Origin: Halioglobus japonicus
GTDB taxonomy: Bacteria > Pseudomonadota > Gammaproteobacteria > Pseudomonadales > Halieaceae
Assembly (NCBI RefSeq): GCF_001983995.1
Contig: NZ_CP019450.1
Location: forward strand, 248,001 to 312,000
Length of the DNA stretch: 64,000 bases
Reading direction: 5' to 3'
Shown: piece by piece, positions 40,405 through 50,301 of the stretch
How the letters are laid out: every line of letters begins with the position of its first letter
Numbering within the stretch: the stretch's first letter is position 1
Notes under the pieces: generated by a model
Database searches by the model: none
The model's input: the letters and a program-made list of their open reading frames with translations, nothing else
What the model was told of the DNA's origin: nothing
Position numbers and translations under genes: made by a program

Positions 40405-42018
40405 TTAACTCGCGGTGCGAGTAATACCTAGCTCCGCTAGCTTATTTTTAGCAGGCTCGATAATAGAGCCGTACTTCCTCCAGCGCCCGACAGCGGAAGA
40501 GTAAACAGGCGTCCGAACTTGGGGCGCGCTGGGTGTGGCTACAGCTCGTTTATTTTCGAAGAAGCGAAGGCAACTAGGCTCCCAATCTAGGTCCAGATAG
40601 TCAAACATGGCCCGTGAGTAGGATTCGGAATCTCCAACTAAAAGCTCGTAGTCGATGACAAGCATTCTTTTTCCTAGCACTGTCTTCCAGTGATCTACTA
40701 ATGCCTCGAATGCTGCTACGTAACACGCCGTATCCTCTAGATCGTAGCTGTAGTTGTAATACGAGTAGTCAGTTGAAAAAAGTTGGCGGTAGTTGGATAG
40801 CACCGTATCCATTGGATCTCGGCGCAAAAGTATTACTTTTGCCCTTGGCATGAATCGCATGACATATCCAAGCATAAAAACATTCAACGGTGTTTTATCA
40901 ATGAAGTAGCTAGTACCGGCGGGTATATTTTTGAGCCGGGGGGCGATCGAATGTATGTAAGCACGCTCTAAGGGAATTTCGCCGCGTGCTGTTGATTCAA
41001 TGACCTCGGGGGATATGATCTTGGAACCAGTGTCACCAGACAGACGTTTTACGGCGGATGGTAAGTCTTGAAGTTCACCTAAGCTGGCAACTTTACTGTG
41101 AGCCGTCAGTATCTGTTCGACTAGCGTTGTGCCGGTCCGCGGAAGCCCCACGACAAACAGAGGGGTTTGCAACGGCACCGACGAGGCATCCGCATTCTTT
41201 GTCGGCTGTAGCGTCGTGAAGCTTTCGATCACGGCATTGAAAAGCGCAGCGTCTTGATCAAACTCGTATTCGAGAGACTCCCTGCGCCGAGTTTTAGCGG
41301 CACGAAGTCTTCGCAGCGCCGAAGAATATTCTCCACGAGACTCCTCTATGCGAGACAAAGCATGGGCTAAGTAAAGTTCGTCCCGATCACTAAGCCCAGG
41401 CCTTTGGGCCAGCGTTCTCATCGCACTCTCATAACGATCGCTGACGTCCACTTTTTCCAGTTCAGAAAGCGCCCAATAACTTCTCGCATTGTCAGGCTGC
41501 AACTGAGTCACACGCTCGTAATTCTTACGAGCATCATCATGCCTGCCCATAAACTGCATTGAGGCTGCCAGATTGAAAATTACCTCCGGGTCCGCAGGCT
41601 TAAGGCCAGCAGCTTGAGTCAACAATTTCAGCGCATTCTCGTGTCTACCCAATCGGGTGTAGACCACACCTAGGGTATTCATTGATTGAGGCGATCGGAC
41701 ACCTACGCTAACTGCCATATCGGCGGCATTGCCGGCTTCGGCGTCTTGGTTGGCCGATGAGTGATACCTTGCCTTTTGGGTCAGGTATTCAGGATTCGCA
41801 TGATCGATCTCAAGAGCCCTATCAACCAACTTCAACGCCGCACCCAGATTTCCTCCCACCTCGGCAGCGACCGACTCGAGAAACCATGCGTCGGCGTAAA
41901 GGGGGTTCTCAGCTCGCATCGCTCTGCAGAGCGCCACTAGCCGGCGAAAATCTCCTGCGCGCAACAATCTACCACTAGCTCTATCGAAGTCTGTACTATT
42001 CATGCTGTCTTGTACCAC
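40405..42018 (-). CDS. TPR-repeat sulfotransferase
   Basis: 537 residues. Residues about 20-245 are tetratricopeptide repeats ('MNTLGVVYTRLGRHENALKL', 'EVIFNLAASMQFMGRHDDAR'). The C-terminal half is a sulfotransferase with P-loop 'VVGLPRTGTTLVEQIL' (289-304) and the second PAPS site 'KVILLRRDPMDTVLSNYRQL'. The family is frequent in marine gammaproteobacteria and alphaproteobacteria, often next to TonB receptor genes. A protein or peptide acceptor bound by the TPR part is plausible but not shown. A GTG/ATG choice near the N-terminus (MVQDSMNST) leaves the start uncertain by five residues. Confidence 0.88.
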   Translation of the reverse strand: MVQDSMNSTDFDRASGRLLRAGDFRRLVALCRAMRAENPLYADAWFLESVAAEVGGNLGAALKLVDRALEIDHANPEYLTQKARYHSSANQDAEAGNAADMAVSVGVRSPQSMNTLGVVYTRLGRHENALKLLTQAAGLKPADPEVIFNLAASMQFMGRHDDARKNYERVTQLQPDNARSYWALSELEKVDVSDRYESAMRTLAQRPGLSDRDELYLAHALSRIEESRGEYSSALRRLRAAKTRRRESLEYEFDQDAALFNAVIESFTTLQPTKNADASSVPLQTPLFVVGLPRTGTTLVEQILTAHSKVASLGELQDLPSAVKRLSGDTGSKIISPEVIESTARGEIPLERAYIHSIAPRLKNIPAGTSYFIDKTPLNVFMLGYVMRFMPRAKVILLRRDPMDTVLSNYRQLFSTDYSYYNYSYDLEDTACYVAAFEALVDHWKTVLGKRMLVIDYELLVGDSESYSRAMFDYLDLDWEPSCLRFFENKRAVATPSAPQVRTPVYSSAVGRWRKYGSIIEPAKNKLAELGITRTAS

Positions 42019-42767
42019 ACCTTCTTTGGCCTGTAACCAGCAACTGAGTCAATTCTAATGAAGAAGCAGTTTATCTTAGCGACATAGAATCCTTTGGCTC
42101 AGAGTAAAGTGCGTTGCAATAACCTAGAAGAGCCAAAGGGCGGGCTTTTTCGATCGGCGATCAGTCTCAGATGAGTCGTGCGGCAACCCAGAACCTCATC
42201 AGGCTCGGCAGGATGTAAACGTTTGGCCTGCCGATGCGGACTCACACATTTCACAGAAGGAAGTTCAGAATCCAGAACTCACTCCGACAGAACTGCGAAT
42301 ATGATTCCTGTCGATAAGGTGACGGGGCCAACTGAGTACAAAGCGTTTCTTAGATACCAGTTTCCCGACACGTTTTTCTTGATATTCTCGCCTGAGCTGG
42401 GCTGCTACGATCTAGGTGAGTAAGACGATAGCAACGTCGAATTTGATGGTTCTTCAGTGAACCTCTTCGGCGTCGCGTATTTACCCCGTGTCCCGATATC
42501 TGACATATGAAAAGGCGGGCTAGCTTCCGCAGACATTGTCTCGATGAGTTCCGTTGAACTGGACGGAGACATGGCATTTCTTGGCAAATGCTTTACTTTT
42601 TACATTTTCTATAAAATATACATCAGCGCGGGCCACCTGAAGTGGGATACGGAAGCTGACTCCGGAATGTCGAGTGCCGGTGTTCTTCTTGATTTTTGAC
42701 GCGTCGCAGACAGTGCAGATGCACTGTCGTATCAAACCGCACCTAGTTAAAGCAGTGACAAAAAAAC
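42019..42767. other. Intergenic region, no supported gene
   Basis: 750 bp between divergent genes. A 41-codon plus-strand frame at 42301-42423 and its continuation after a stop ('NVEFDGSSVNLFGVAYLPRV') might be a remnant but match nothing I recognise. No tRNA, repeat or terminator seen. Confidence 0.4.
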
Positions 42768-43661
42768 ATGCAATCACCAACAGTACAACACTGGTTTTTT
42801 CTCCTACTGCTCAGCCTTGCCTGGGGCTTTGCATTCTACCTCATCGCAGTTGCGCTGCACGCGTTTGCTCCTCTGACTATCGTGAATATCCGTCTCGTCG
42901 TGGGCGCGGCCACACTGTACGTCATCATGCGATGGCAAGGGCAACGGCTGCCGCACGAACCGATTTGGTGGGGGCGGTTCGCGCTACTTTCTCTGCTCGG
43001 TAACCTTATCCCCTTTTCGCTCATAACCTGGGCCGAAACTGAGATCAGTAGCTCCCAGGCGGGGTTGCTCATGGCCTTGATGCCTATCAGCACCATGGTT
43101 CTCGCCCATTTTTTCGTACACGAAGAAGCGCTGACTACGCGCCGTTTACTCGGCGTAGCGCTAGGATTTTCTGGCGTTGTGATTCTGATAGGCGGCGCAC
43201 CGCTGCGGGAAGGAAGCGACGGGACCCTGCTGGCACAAATTGCAGTATTACTCGCAACACTCGCCTACGCCAGTAACGCGGTGCAGACCAAACGGTTACC
43301 GCCTATTGATTCGCTCGCGGTTGCGACCGGGTCGCTATCGGTCGGCGCTGTCCTCCTCCTGCCTGTTACGCTGTATCTCGAGGCTGAGACCTGGACAGCA
43401 CCGACGCTGCCTGCGCTCAGTGCAACTTTAGCGCTGGGCGTCGCCTCCACTGGCCTGGCCACCTGGATATACTTCCGCGTCGTGGCAGACTGCGGTCCAT
43501 CTTTTTTGTCGATCATTAACTACATCATCCCAGCGATCGCTTTCGCGGCCGGGGTGCTTTTCCTCGGTGAAAGTGCGCGTCCAAGCCAGTTTCTGGGCCT
43601 GCTGTTCGTGTTGGCCGGCATAGCGCTCACCCAAGCGAAGGCCTCGGCGAATAGCCGCTGA
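42768..43661 (+). CDS. DMT-family transporter (EamA domains)
   Basis: 297 residues with ten hydrophobic helices in two EamA repeats. It starts 'HWFFLLLLSLAWGFAFYLIA', then 'FALLSLLGNLIPFSLITWAE', 'AGLLMALMPISTMVLAHFFV' and 'LGVALGFSGVVILIGGAPL'. The second repeat ends 'QFLGLLFVLAGIALTQAKAS'. Drug/metabolite transporters of this type usually export amino acids or small metabolites. No substrate can be assigned from the sequence. It stands alone on the plus strand. Confidence 0.85.
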   Translation: MQSPTVQHWFFLLLLSLAWGFAFYLIAVALHAFAPLTIVNIRLVVGAATLYVIMRWQGQRLPHEPIWWGRFALLSLLGNLIPFSLITWAETEISSSQAGLLMALMPISTMVLAHFFVHEEALTTRRLLGVALGFSGVVILIGGAPLREGSDGTLLAQIAVLLATLAYASNAVQTKRLPPIDSLAVATGSLSVGAVLLLPVTLYLEAETWTAPTLPALSATLALGVASTGLATWIYFRVVADCGPSFLSIINYIIPAIAFAAGVLFLGESARPSQFLGLLFVLAGIALTQAKASANSR

Positions 43662-44012
43662 CACAGCATCGCGGGCCACTCTGTGTTCTGTCATTGCGCT
43701 AGTCTGGTGCCCGCACCGTGGGATACGCTAGTAACAGCCTACTCAACTGAAAAGAAAAGTGAGATTATCATCGACACTAGGATGGCTGTGTGAAAATCGA
43801 CAGCGTCACGGTTGTATGGGCTGCCAATATGGCTTCCAAGGCATCACTAACGCGATCGTCCTGCCATAGGTTAGCGAAGCGATGAGACAGCCAAACCCGG
43901 ACATCCAACCACATGCAACCACTGTGACAGTATCCCACCCGCGGGCTGGCCATCTGGGGAAATATAGAACAGTATTGCCCCTGCCTGCCATCCAACCAAC
44001 TGAGGCGCTATC
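43662..44012. other. Intergenic region, nothing recognised
   Basis: About 350 bp between the DMT transporter and the Rieske oxygenase. No gene, repeat or clear promoter was identified. Confidence 0.5.
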
Positions 44013-45131
44013 GTGAACCGAGAAACAGCTACCGCTCTCAACCGACGCCTGCTCGCGCATGTAACGAGCGGGACCACAGAGCTTGCTGACAGCGAGGCCC
44101 GTCTGTCTTGCGATATCTTACTAGACGCCGCTGCCCACGCACTTGAGCGTGACAGACTATTCACCCATACACCACAGCCTGTGGCATTCTCAGGTGAGCT
44201 GCCCGAGCCTCTAACATCGCTGGCTATTAATGTGCTAGATACGCCGGTGCTGCTTACGCGCAACACAGCAGGACAATTACGAGCCTTCATCAACGCCTGC
44301 CGGCACCGCGGCGCGCAGGTCAGTCATGGTAGCGGCGCTAGCCGCTCGCTGGTATGCCCATTTCACGGCTGGGCCTATGACCACGATGGCGCTCTGAAGG
44401 GAAGGCCTGGTGATAGTTACTTCTGCACCGACGCAGACCAGCTCAAACTTCAACCACTGCCCGTTTCTGAACAGTGCGGCGTAGTATTTGTATCGCTTCA
44501 AACCGGTATGCCTCAGGCCGATCTTGACAACGCGCCGGCCGGGTTGCAGCAAGAGCTGAAATCATACGGTTTCCATGAGTACCGCGCGATCGAAAGACGC
44601 GAATTTGAAGTCGCGGCAAACTGGAAACTGGTGACAGATCTGAGCCTCGAGAGTTATCACTTCGCGGCGCTGCATCGCAACAGTGTTGCCAAGCTACTGG
44701 AAAGCAACGCGGTGTTTGACGTGATAGGTCGTCACAGTCGCTGGGCCTTCCCCTTGCAAACCATCACCGAACTGAGTAACACAGAAGAAAGTGCGTGGCC
44801 GGATATACTTCGTGGCTCTTGTACCTACACCCTCTATCCCGGAGTGATGTTTGTGGTCAACGCGCTAGGCGCACAAATGATAAGGGCGGAGCCCGGGAAA
44901 GACCCCGGTCACTGTCGTGTAACTTACGCAGGTGTTAGCAAACCCGGGAGCGATCTGGATCAGGCACGGTTAGCTTATGAGTTCGGTGGCGACGTGTTCG
45001 AGAATGAGGACTTGGCAATAGCACCCCAATGTCAGCAGGGTATCGCAGCGTCAAGAGCCGATCTTATTATCGGGCGTAACGAACCATTACTGCAATTTTG
45101 GCACGAGCAGTGGCAGGCAGCGATCGAATAG
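44013..45131 (+). CDS. Rieske non-haem iron oxygenase, alpha-subunit type
   Basis: 372 residues with a GTG start. The Rieske cluster ligands are Cys96-x-His98 in 'ACRHRGAQ' and Cys115-x-x-His118 in 'LVCPFHGWAYDHDG'. The catalytic iron site is in 'NWKLVTDLSLESYHFAALHR' with His216 and His221. The bridging acid is probably Asp209. The organisation matches aromatic-ring-hydroxylating or quaternary-ammonium (CntA/GbcA-like) oxygenases. No ferredoxin reductase gene lies nearby, so the electron donor is encoded elsewhere. The substrate is unknown. Confidence 0.88.
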   Translation: MNRETATALNRRLLAHVTSGTTELADSEARLSCDILLDAAAHALERDRLFTHTPQPVAFSGELPEPLTSLAINVLDTPVLLTRNTAGQLRAFINACRHRGAQVSHGSGASRSLVCPFHGWAYDHDGALKGRPGDSYFCTDADQLKLQPLPVSEQCGVVFVSLQTGMPQADLDNAPAGLQQELKSYGFHEYRAIERREFEVAANWKLVTDLSLESYHFAALHRNSVAKLLESNAVFDVIGRHSRWAFPLQTITELSNTEESAWPDILRGSCTYTLYPGVMFVVNALGAQMIRAEPGKDPGHCRVTYAGVSKPGSDLDQARLAYEFGGDVFENEDLAIAPQCQQGIAASRADLIIGRNEPLLQFWHEQWQAAIE

Positions 45132-45203
45132 CGCGGCATGAAAAAGGGCGGTAATCATGAAAAAAACCCGCCAGCAAGGGCGATATCGCAGTTGTTAAAG
45201 GCA

Positions 45204-45416
45204 CTACCATTCGGTCAAATACCAATAAACACCTAATGAAATCCCAAGAGCCATTATGCCGCCAACTAGAGAAAGGCTCATAGGCGCGTCATACACCCAG
45301 CATGCAATAGCCGCGGCCCCGGTGCCGATCGAAAATATGGATAGCATTTGAGCAAATTTAGTTAAGAATATTTTCGCTGCTTCTTTTAAAAAATCAATAA
45401 TTTGCTCAATAATCAC
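45204..45416 (-). CDS. Small two-helix membrane protein
   Basis: 70 residues: an amphipathic N-terminus ('MIIEQIIDFLKEAAKIFLTK') then two hydrophobic helices ('MLSIFSIGTGAAAIACWVY' and 'LVGGIMALGISLGVYWYL'). The N-terminal amphipathic helix and two TM segments resemble phage holin-like or small stress membrane proteins in shape only. No family recognised. Confidence 0.45.
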   Translation of the reverse strand: MIIEQIIDFLKEAAKIFLTKFAQMLSIFSIGTGAAAIACWVYDAPMSLSLVGGIMALGISLGVYWYLTEW

Positions 45417-45808
45417 GATAACACCCCATCGGCTGTTCCGACTGGTAGTCGTAAAGCCCTAAGTATAAGCCAGACCTCTTCCTTCGCCCAGGTAACACTG
45501 GTCCATCTGGATCTCATCCAGCCGCCGATCACCCTCGGCGATTTCTATAACGGGCCCTTCAATGCTTGCATAGGCGATCAGATTTCTGTTTTCTGTACAC
45601 AGAAGCCAACGCGCGTATCGACCGCCAGTACTGGACTTCTACGCGATTCAGGTTTTGTCTCAAACTAAAGATCACTATCCGGTTCATCTCAACACCAAAC
45701 AGGCACTGCCCGTGGCCCGCTGTTTTGCTCAATCAGCGCCAGTACGGCGATGCGGGGCTCTGCTAAGTATGCTTCTCGCCTCTCGCGCGTCATACTGCCC
45801 ATTGGATA
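45417..45808. other. Intergenic region, nothing recognised
   Basis: About 390 bp with only short plus-strand frames that lack a start context or motif. No supported feature. Confidence 0.45.
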
Positions 45809-46396
45809 TTACTCCCGGTCGGTGGTGGCGATCAGCGATTTCCATCGTGCCTGCAGGCCTTCAGCGGCTGACTTCGTCCACCCCTGTTGCCATGCATATT
45901 GTGCTGTTCTGATCCCTAGCCAGTACCCACCGTAAGCCACGAACAGCAACTCCCAGGGGCCGCGGTTATCTTGCAGCCAATAAGCGGGCCAGGCGATCGC
46001 CAGCCCGAAATTGATCAGCGAGTCGATGAACAGTTGCAGAACAACATGAAAAACCGCACCGGCTTCAAAGCTGAATAACAGTTCGCTCATGCTGCTGATG
46101 AAAGTTTTAACGTCAGGCCACTCGAGCAACAGCCAGGTGTAAAAGGCCACTAGGCCGTAAAATCCTCCCCCGAACTGAAACCACTTATCCATGACAGGAT
46201 TCATTCGACGTCGACGCTTTCTATCCTTTTGGTGTTCGCCCAGAGCCGCAATACTTTCTTGCATCTCACTAACACTGTCGCCCGATAGCCACCCGCGGTA
46301 TATTGCCCATGACACCATACCGAAAGAAAGCACGAGCATTGGTATGCCGCCTCTTAAAACTGCATATAAAGCATCACCTAACATTAGATGTTCCAA
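45809..46396 (-). CDS. Membrane protein of unknown function
   Basis: 195 residues. Hydrophobic segments: 'GGIPMLVLSFGMVSWAIYRG' (about 16-35), 'FGGGFYGLVAFYTWLLLEW' (about 75-93), a segment around 109-135 and 'PWELLFVAYGGYWLGI' (about 147-162). A strongly basic patch, 'HQKDRKRRRRMNP' (about 55-67), lies after the first helix and sets that loop in the cytoplasm. The Met at residue 5 is an alternative start. No family recognised. Confidence 0.6.
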   Translation of the reverse strand: MEHLMLGDALYAVLRGGIPMLVLSFGMVSWAIYRGWLSGDSVSEMQESIAALGEHQKDRKRRRRMNPVMDKWFQFGGGFYGLVAFYTWLLLEWPDVKTFISSMSELLFSFEAGAVFHVVLQLFIDSLINFGLAIAWPAYWLQDNRGPWELLFVAYGGYWLGIRTAQYAWQQGWTKSAAEGLQARWKSLIATTDRE

Positions 46397-46612
46397 TTCT
46401 TAAAACGACACCGAGATTAGCATACATCGTGGGCAGAACTGTCGCCGGATTCCGAAGATACTTTCCAGCGAAGTTTTGCGCTGCTCAGGCTCGTGTTTGA
46501 TCGAGTCGCTCTATGATTTGGGCCTCAATAGATCTAAATGTTCATTCCATGATACCTAATCCAGCTATGCAGCCGAACCGTAGGTTAATTTACATGCATC
46601 AGGATATTTATC

Positions 46613-47083
46613 ATGGAACTTATCCGGTCCGACCTGTTAAAAAACGCCCTGGCCTCAGACATATTCGTTTCGGTTTTGAAGAGGACAGTTCCCCCAACTG
46701 ACAAGGCGTTGCTGCGACTTACCAGGGGATGGTTAAACACGGGCCTGCAATCAGTGGTCCTACTCGACACCACCGGCGCTCGTTCCGGTCAGAGGCGCAC
46801 CATTGCAACACTGTGTATGCCAATGGGTCGCGACCTTGTATTGGTGGGATCGAACTGGGGTCAGGAGCGCGACCCGGCCTGGGTGCACAATCTGCGCGCC
46901 AACGACAAGTGCTACGCGACTTTTCGGGGTTACGTTGGTCCGATGAACGCCCGTGAGTTAAAAGGTGCGGAACGGGCGGCTATCTGGAAACACCTTGTAC
47001 GCTTCAACCCGCAGTACGCTCGCTACCAGAAGGCGACAAGCCGCCGTCTTCCAGTGCTTGTCCTGGAAAGGGACGAAGATTAA
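46613..47083 (+). CDS. Nitroreductase/quinone reductase family protein (DUF385, Ddn-like)
   Basis: 156 residues. 'SVVLLDTTGARSGQRRTIAT' and 'DLVLVGSNWGQERDPAWVHN' are the core motifs of the DUF385 split-barrel family (L.t.GrkSG..r..pl, vaS.gG...hPaWy.Nl). Actinobacterial relatives use F420 (Ddn). Whether this protein uses F420, FMN or haem is not visible. It stands alone. Confidence 0.8.
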   Translation: MELIRSDLLKNALASDIFVSVLKRTVPPTDKALLRLTRGWLNTGLQSVVLLDTTGARSGQRRTIATLCMPMGRDLVLVGSNWGQERDPAWVHNLRANDKCYATFRGYVGPMNARELKGAERAAIWKHLVRFNPQYARYQKATSRRLPVLVLERDED

Positions 47084-47820
47084 CCGCCGCACTCGTTACC
47101 AGTGCCTAATTTCGGAAAAAGCTCATGCTACACAGCTGCAAAAATAGCAAACCCTGTCTCGCCAGTTCCCAAATTACACGCAACGCGTAGCGCCAAAATC
47201 CAACTAGACCTACGCCAAATACCGCGCGCAAGGAATATTTATCGGGTATGCGGCCTGAACCGCTTCTGCCCTATTTTGGAGCGAAACTGTGTGTTTTTTA
47301 GGGGTGCTTGTAGGTTCAGGGCTTGTGTTTGCATAATTGAACAGAGAGAGCAGTAAAATTTAAGACAGCGGTATGAGCGACAGCAGCCCTGGCTTCAGCA
47401 ATAGGATCAAAGAGAGCCGCTCTCAGAATTGCCAGGTGGAACCCCACAAGGGCAGCATAAAGCCCGAGGACTTTTATTTGCTCTCCACATGGCCAAGCAC
47501 CGATCAGTTCGCCGTGCCACCATTTTCAGACCTCCTCGAGCCTCAACTAGTAAAAAGAGGTCTCTCATGGGCAACTGCCGATTAAGCACTGGATCAATAG
47601 TCTATAGGTACGCAGGGGCTACCTAAGCATAGTCGCCGTAGTAGCTAGAAGGCGATTAGATTTGATTCACAAGATCGATCTTCTCGATTTATTTGATCTA
47701 ATCTCAGGCCAAAGCTCGAGAATTGAGCTAATGTTTTAACAAAACTTATAGAGATCCTTTCTAGACTGGTGCTTTGCGCAGAACTAAGGCTGGACGGAAT
47801 GAATCAAAGAGAGAACAACG
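47084..47820. other. Intergenic region, no supported gene
   Basis: About 740 bp. ORFs of 60-84 codons on both strands have no recognisable content. An AGAGAG-type RBS precedes the hydrolase ATG at 47821 (47807-47813). Nothing else identified. Confidence 0.45.
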
Positions 47821-48930
47821 ATGCTTTTTATTTCGAAACGTAACTACGGGAAAACTTTGACTCTTGTCATTATGGCATTGATTCTTGGCAGCCAAGCAGC
47901 GCTGGCATGTACGGGCATCATCCTACGCTCAAATGATGGTGCAACTGTTCCAGCACGGACCATGGAATTTGCTTTCGATATAGAATCTAACCTACTCGCT
48001 ATTCCGGCTGGCACAGAAATCGACACCTTAGTCCTGGACAGAGACAACACCGGCTTCACATTCAAGGCGAAATACGGCTTCCTTGGTGCAAACGGCCTCG
48101 ACAAGCCGATCGTATTCGACGGAATGAATACACAGGGACTTTACTATGGTGCTTTCTATTTCGCTGGCGAGGCTGAATTTGGAACCGTTAGCGATGAGAA
48201 TCGCGACCGTGCCGTTTCTTCTGAGGAAATGGGCAATTGGATTCTCGGCCAATTTGCCACGGTCGACGAGGTAATTGCCGCGTTGCCTTCCATCGAAGTG
48301 GTTGGTACCTACGTTGAAGAAATAGGTGGCCGAGTTCCGTTTCACTATGCAGTTACAGATCGGACAGGCGCAGCAGTTGTGATCGAATATACTAAAGATG
48401 GACTAAAAGTACACCAGAACACTGTAAACGTTGTGACCAACAACCCGACCTATGATTGGCATCTCACGAACCTAAGTAATTACGTCGGGCTTCAACCACG
48501 CAACGTGAAAGCGATAGAGGTAGGCTCAGAGATCATTTCGCCTTTTGGGCAGGGCAGCGGTATGCTCGGACTGCCAGGTGATATGACGTCGCCGACACGT
48601 TTTGTACGGGCGGCGGCTTTTGCAAACAGTTCACTTCCATCTGAAACAGTGGATGAGGCCATCTTCAAGGCGTTCCATATCCTCAATGTTTTCGACATTC
48701 CCAAAGGTGCCATCCGTGAAGCAGATGAAGATGTGCCATTCACTGATTACACACTGTGGACGTCGGCAGCTGATACATTGAACGCCGTTTATTATTACAA
48801 AACATACGTAACTCAAGCAGTTGAATCGGTAAATGTAACGGCCGTGATCAACGCAATTACCGAACCCACAGTTGTCGAAATGGAGAGCGGATTTCAAGTA
48901 CGTGACCGAACCCGCGACTTCAGCAATTAG
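47821..48930 (+). CDS. Secreted linear amide C-N hydrolase (choloylglycine hydrolase / penicillin V acylase family)
   Basis: 369 residues. The signal peptide 'LTLVIMALILGSQAALA' is followed directly by Cys30 in 'A|CTGIILRSNDGATVPART'. In this Ntn-hydrolase family the exposed N-terminal Cys is the nucleophile, so signal cleavage itself would create the active enzyme. 'KYGFLGANGLDKPIVFDGMN', 'GLYYGAFYF' and 'NVVTNNPTYDWHLTNLSNYV' match the family core (the N-x-P-x-(F/Y)-x-x-(H/Q)). Known relatives cleave bile-salt conjugates, penicillin V or acyl-homoserine lactones. The periplasmic or secreted location favours an amide scavenging or signal-degrading role. The substrate is unproven. Confidence 0.88.
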   Translation: MLFISKRNYGKTLTLVIMALILGSQAALACTGIILRSNDGATVPARTMEFAFDIESNLLAIPAGTEIDTLVLDRDNTGFTFKAKYGFLGANGLDKPIVFDGMNTQGLYYGAFYFAGEAEFGTVSDENRDRAVSSEEMGNWILGQFATVDEVIAALPSIEVVGTYVEEIGGRVPFHYAVTDRTGAAVVIEYTKDGLKVHQNTVNVVTNNPTYDWHLTNLSNYVGLQPRNVKAIEVGSEIISPFGQGSGMLGLPGDMTSPTRFVRAAAFANSSLPSETVDEAIFKAFHILNVFDIPKGAIREADEDVPFTDYTLWTSAADTLNAVYYYKTYVTQAVESVNVTAVINAITEPTVVEMESGFQVRDRTRDFSN

Positions 48931-49179
48931 TCGCTGGAACATGAAGGATGCGAGCTCACTAGCGAATCTCCTGTGAACTCTCTATATAGTGGCTCGGTGC
49001 CTGTAAGAGGACTTTATAGGCAATAGGATATGGGCTGATGCGAAAAGGCGCTAGCTTGCAGGATACTATGGTAGCTACGCCGAGAAGTGGAAATTTTATA
49101 CAACTATTGCAGTATTCTTGAGGCGTCGAATACGCGAGCCGCTAAGGGTCATCCTATCATTGTGAGTAATTTCAGTATC

Positions 49180-49797
49180 CTATAGCCATCGTGGCACATG
49201 GGTGGCATAGATATAATACTCATTTGGAAAAATGCGCTTTAGATGTTTTTCCTCTGCATGGGCCTGACGAAAAAGGGTCCACAATCCAAAGCATAAACAT
49301 ATTAGACTGAAGGCTGAGGGAAGAGCGAAGAAGAATCCTGTTTGCGCAAGCCCAATAGATAAGAACATTGGGTTTCTGGAGATTCCGTACCAGCCATGTG
49401 TAATTATTTTATCTGGACCGTTTGGATCTATGCCTGAGCGCCACTGATCTCCGTAGTTACAATGAATTCGAACCGTTATGACAAATCCAATTGTAAGCAT
49501 TATACAGCCACTGATAAGCAATATTGGCTGGTAGAGAAACTCAAACACAATCAGGTGCTCATCAACGGAAAAATACACAGCACGAGATACACAAATCAGC
49601 CAAATGATGACTCTGAATACTCTGAAGAAGAAATGATTCCACCATGTACGACAGAAACGATCTCCAGGAAAAATGATGTCTCGTGATGTTCTTCGTTTAA
49701 GTTTTAGCACCCTCATTGTATAAAAAAGTGCAACAGCACTAAAAAAAAACGCCAGATAGTAGCGAGTAATCAGAGAGGCCAGATCTGAAGAGTCCAT
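49180..49797 (-). CDS. Isoprenylcysteine carboxyl methyltransferase-like membrane protein
   Basis: 205 residues with about five hydrophobic helices ('ITRYYLAFFFSAVALFYTMR', 'FRVIIWLICVSRAVYFSV', 'PILLISGCIMLTIGFVITV', 'SAFSLICLCFGLWTLF'). The C-terminal SAM-binding part has 'THGWYGISRNPMFLSIG' and 'AEEKHLKRIFPNEYYIYATH' (the RHPxY and E-E...F...Y motifs of the ICMT/PEMT family). In bacteria such proteins methylate small or lipid substrates. The specific one is unknown. Confidence 0.75.
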   Translation of the reverse strand: MDSSDLASLITRYYLAFFFSAVALFYTMRVLKLKRRTSRDIIFPGDRFCRTWWNHFFFRVFRVIIWLICVSRAVYFSVDEHLIVFEFLYQPILLISGCIMLTIGFVITVRIHCNYGDQWRSGIDPNGPDKIITHGWYGISRNPMFLSIGLAQTGFFFALPSAFSLICLCFGLWTLFRQAHAEEKHLKRIFPNEYYIYATHVPRWL

Positions 49798-50301
49798 GGT
49801 CGTTCAATTTTTGCTGTTGTTTGTGTCAGCTTACCTAAATCTGTTTCAAGGTGCATGGTGGATTTCGGCGGCGCACAAAGCAACTATAGTAGCAATGCAG
49901 CTGGACCATAACGACACTATGGTTATTCGTAACAGCTTCCTCACCTTGCCGTACTAAACCAGTATCTCCTATATAAAGTAGACTAAGGAGCTTTCCCCAA
50001 CATGTGGATTCGCCCTTATCTTTAAGAAGACTCAAAAGCTGCTGGTTTTCAGAGAACCACCCTCAAAGCTGCGGCGCTGTTGAACTGCCCAACCTCTCAT
50101 AGTTACCATCTGAATAACTTAATGCTCGCCATAAGCCACTGAAGGAGCTCGAACGGTGGCAAACCAACACGAGCTTTACCTGCGGCCTGTCGGACAAGCG
50201 CATAGATCTGGAGGCACAAAACAAGAATGTGTATCTATAAGTGACTAAAGAATTATGGATAAAACTGCCTCTTGACAGGAGCAGAAGCAATCAGACGACG
50301 C
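49798..50301. other. Intergenic region, nothing recognised
   Basis: About 500 bp between two minus-strand genes. Short minus-strand frames (66 and 75 codons) show no motif. No feature supported. Confidence 0.45.

Noticed and set aside
45132..45180. Hairpin GGGCGG...CCCGCC after the Rieske oxygenase as terminator
   Set aside because: Stem pairing is imperfect, the loop is long and A-rich, and there is no T tract.
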